Shown: piece by piece, positions 6,256 to 6,575 of the stretch
Layout: every line of letters begins with the position of its first letter
Position numbering within the stretch: the first letter of the stretch is position 1
Assembly (NCBI GenBank): GCA_947452325.1
Contig: CANGCZ010000091.1
Location: 1-6,575 of the forward strand
Reading direction: 5' to 3'
From: Comamonadaceae bacterium
Lineage (GTDB): Bacteria > Pseudomonadota > Gammaproteobacteria > Burkholderiales > Burkholderiaceae_C
DNA: 6,575 nt
Notes under the pieces: model-generated
Database searches by the model: none
Seen by the model: only the letters and a program-made list of their open reading frames with translations
What the model was told of the DNA's origin: nothing
Position numbers and translations under genes: made by a program

Positions 6256-6575
6256 GTGAATGACGCCCAACTGCTACGGTACTCGCGCCACATACTTCTC
6301 AACGAACTCGGCGATACCGGGCAGGACTGTTTGCTGCAAAGCCATGCACTGGTGTTGGGTGCAGGTGGTTTGGGTAGTGCCGCTGCCCTTTACCTTGCCG
6401 CTTCCGGTGTAGGGCGCATCACCCTGATTGACCACGACACGGTCGATTTAACCAATCTGCAACGCCAGATCGCGCACAACACCGAGCGCATAGGTCAGCT
6501 CAAGGTAGTATCCGCGCGCACCGCCATGCTTGCACTCAACCCGGACGTGCATGTGCGAACCATTTCTGAACGCGC
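6256..6575 (+). CDS. moeB: Molybdopterin-synthase adenylyltransferase MoeB / ThiF-family protein, 3' end beyond window
   Basis: Only the first 106 codons are present; the frame is open to the right edge. The family (MoeB/ThiF/HesA, E1-like) adenylates the C-terminal Gly of a sulfur-carrier protein (MoaD or ThiS) so that it can receive sulfur for molybdopterin or thiamine synthesis. Visible hallmarks are LLRYSRHILL at 6-15 with R11, the nucleotide-binding GAGGLGS at 35-41, LIDHDTVDLTNLQRQ at 57-71 with D59, N67 and R70, and GQLKV at 80-84 with K83. These line up with the ATP-binding residues of E. coli MoeB at a constant offset of three. The GTG start at 6256 is 3 bp after the ctpA stop; AGGA at 6242-6245 inside the ctpA end serves as ribosome binding site. 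MoeB versus ThiF cannot be settled without the C-terminal half, and a C-terminal rhodanese domain cannot be excluded. Confidence 0.85.
   Translation, partial: MNDAQLLRYSRHILLNELGDTGQDCLLQSHALVLGAGGLGSAAALYLAASGVGRITLIDHDTVDLTNLQRQIAHNTERIGQLKVVSARTAMLALNPDVHVRTISER

Overview
The window reads as ordinary chromosomal housekeeping DNA from a betaproteobacterium, most likely order Burkholderiales and probably Comamonadaceae (Rhodoferax/Limnohabitans/Polaromonas-like). This assignment is inferred from protein sequence style and from the gene order rhodanese-grxC-secB-gpsA on one strand, divergent from gpmA-ctpA-moeB, an arrangement I recall from that group. GC content looks moderate (mid-50s percent by eye). 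Nearly every base is coding. I see no tRNA, rRNA, IS element, phage gene, CRISPR array or large repeat.

Layout, left to right. (1) 1-836 and 845-1696, plus strand: panB and panC, two enzymes of pantothenate (coenzyme A precursor) synthesis, 8 bp apart. The panB frame is open to the left edge, so its true start may lie outside the window. (2) 1704-3905, minus strand, transcribed right to left: a rhodanese-like membrane-anchored protein, grxC (glutaredoxin 3), secB (export chaperone) and gpsA (glycerol-3-phosphate dehydrogenase). secB and gpsA overlap in a GTGA stop/start. gpsA and panC converge with only 7 bp between stop codons. (3) 3906-3985: an 80-bp divergent intergenic region that should carry promoters for both directions; its centre is a 10-bp perfect palindrome that reads TAGAAT on both strands. 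(4) 3986-4672, plus: gpmA, a phosphoglycerate mutase lacking the usual C-terminal tail. (5) 4804-6252, plus: ctpA/prc, a periplasmic S41 processing protease. (6) 6256 to the right edge, plus: the N-terminal part of a MoeB/ThiF-type adenylyltransferase, cut by the window end.

How they fit together: panBC feeds CoA synthesis; gpsA supplies glycerol 3-phosphate for phospholipids; secB and the CtpA protease act on exported proteins; grxC and the rhodanese handle thiol and sulfur chemistry; gpmA is glycolytic; the MoeB-like protein activates a sulfur-carrier protein. They share strand and transcription units more than a pathway. I found no convincing new biological system. The points worth a second look are the short GpmA, the symmetric -10 in the divergent promoter region, the terminator-free panC/gpsA convergence, and a few start-codon and RBS peculiarities.
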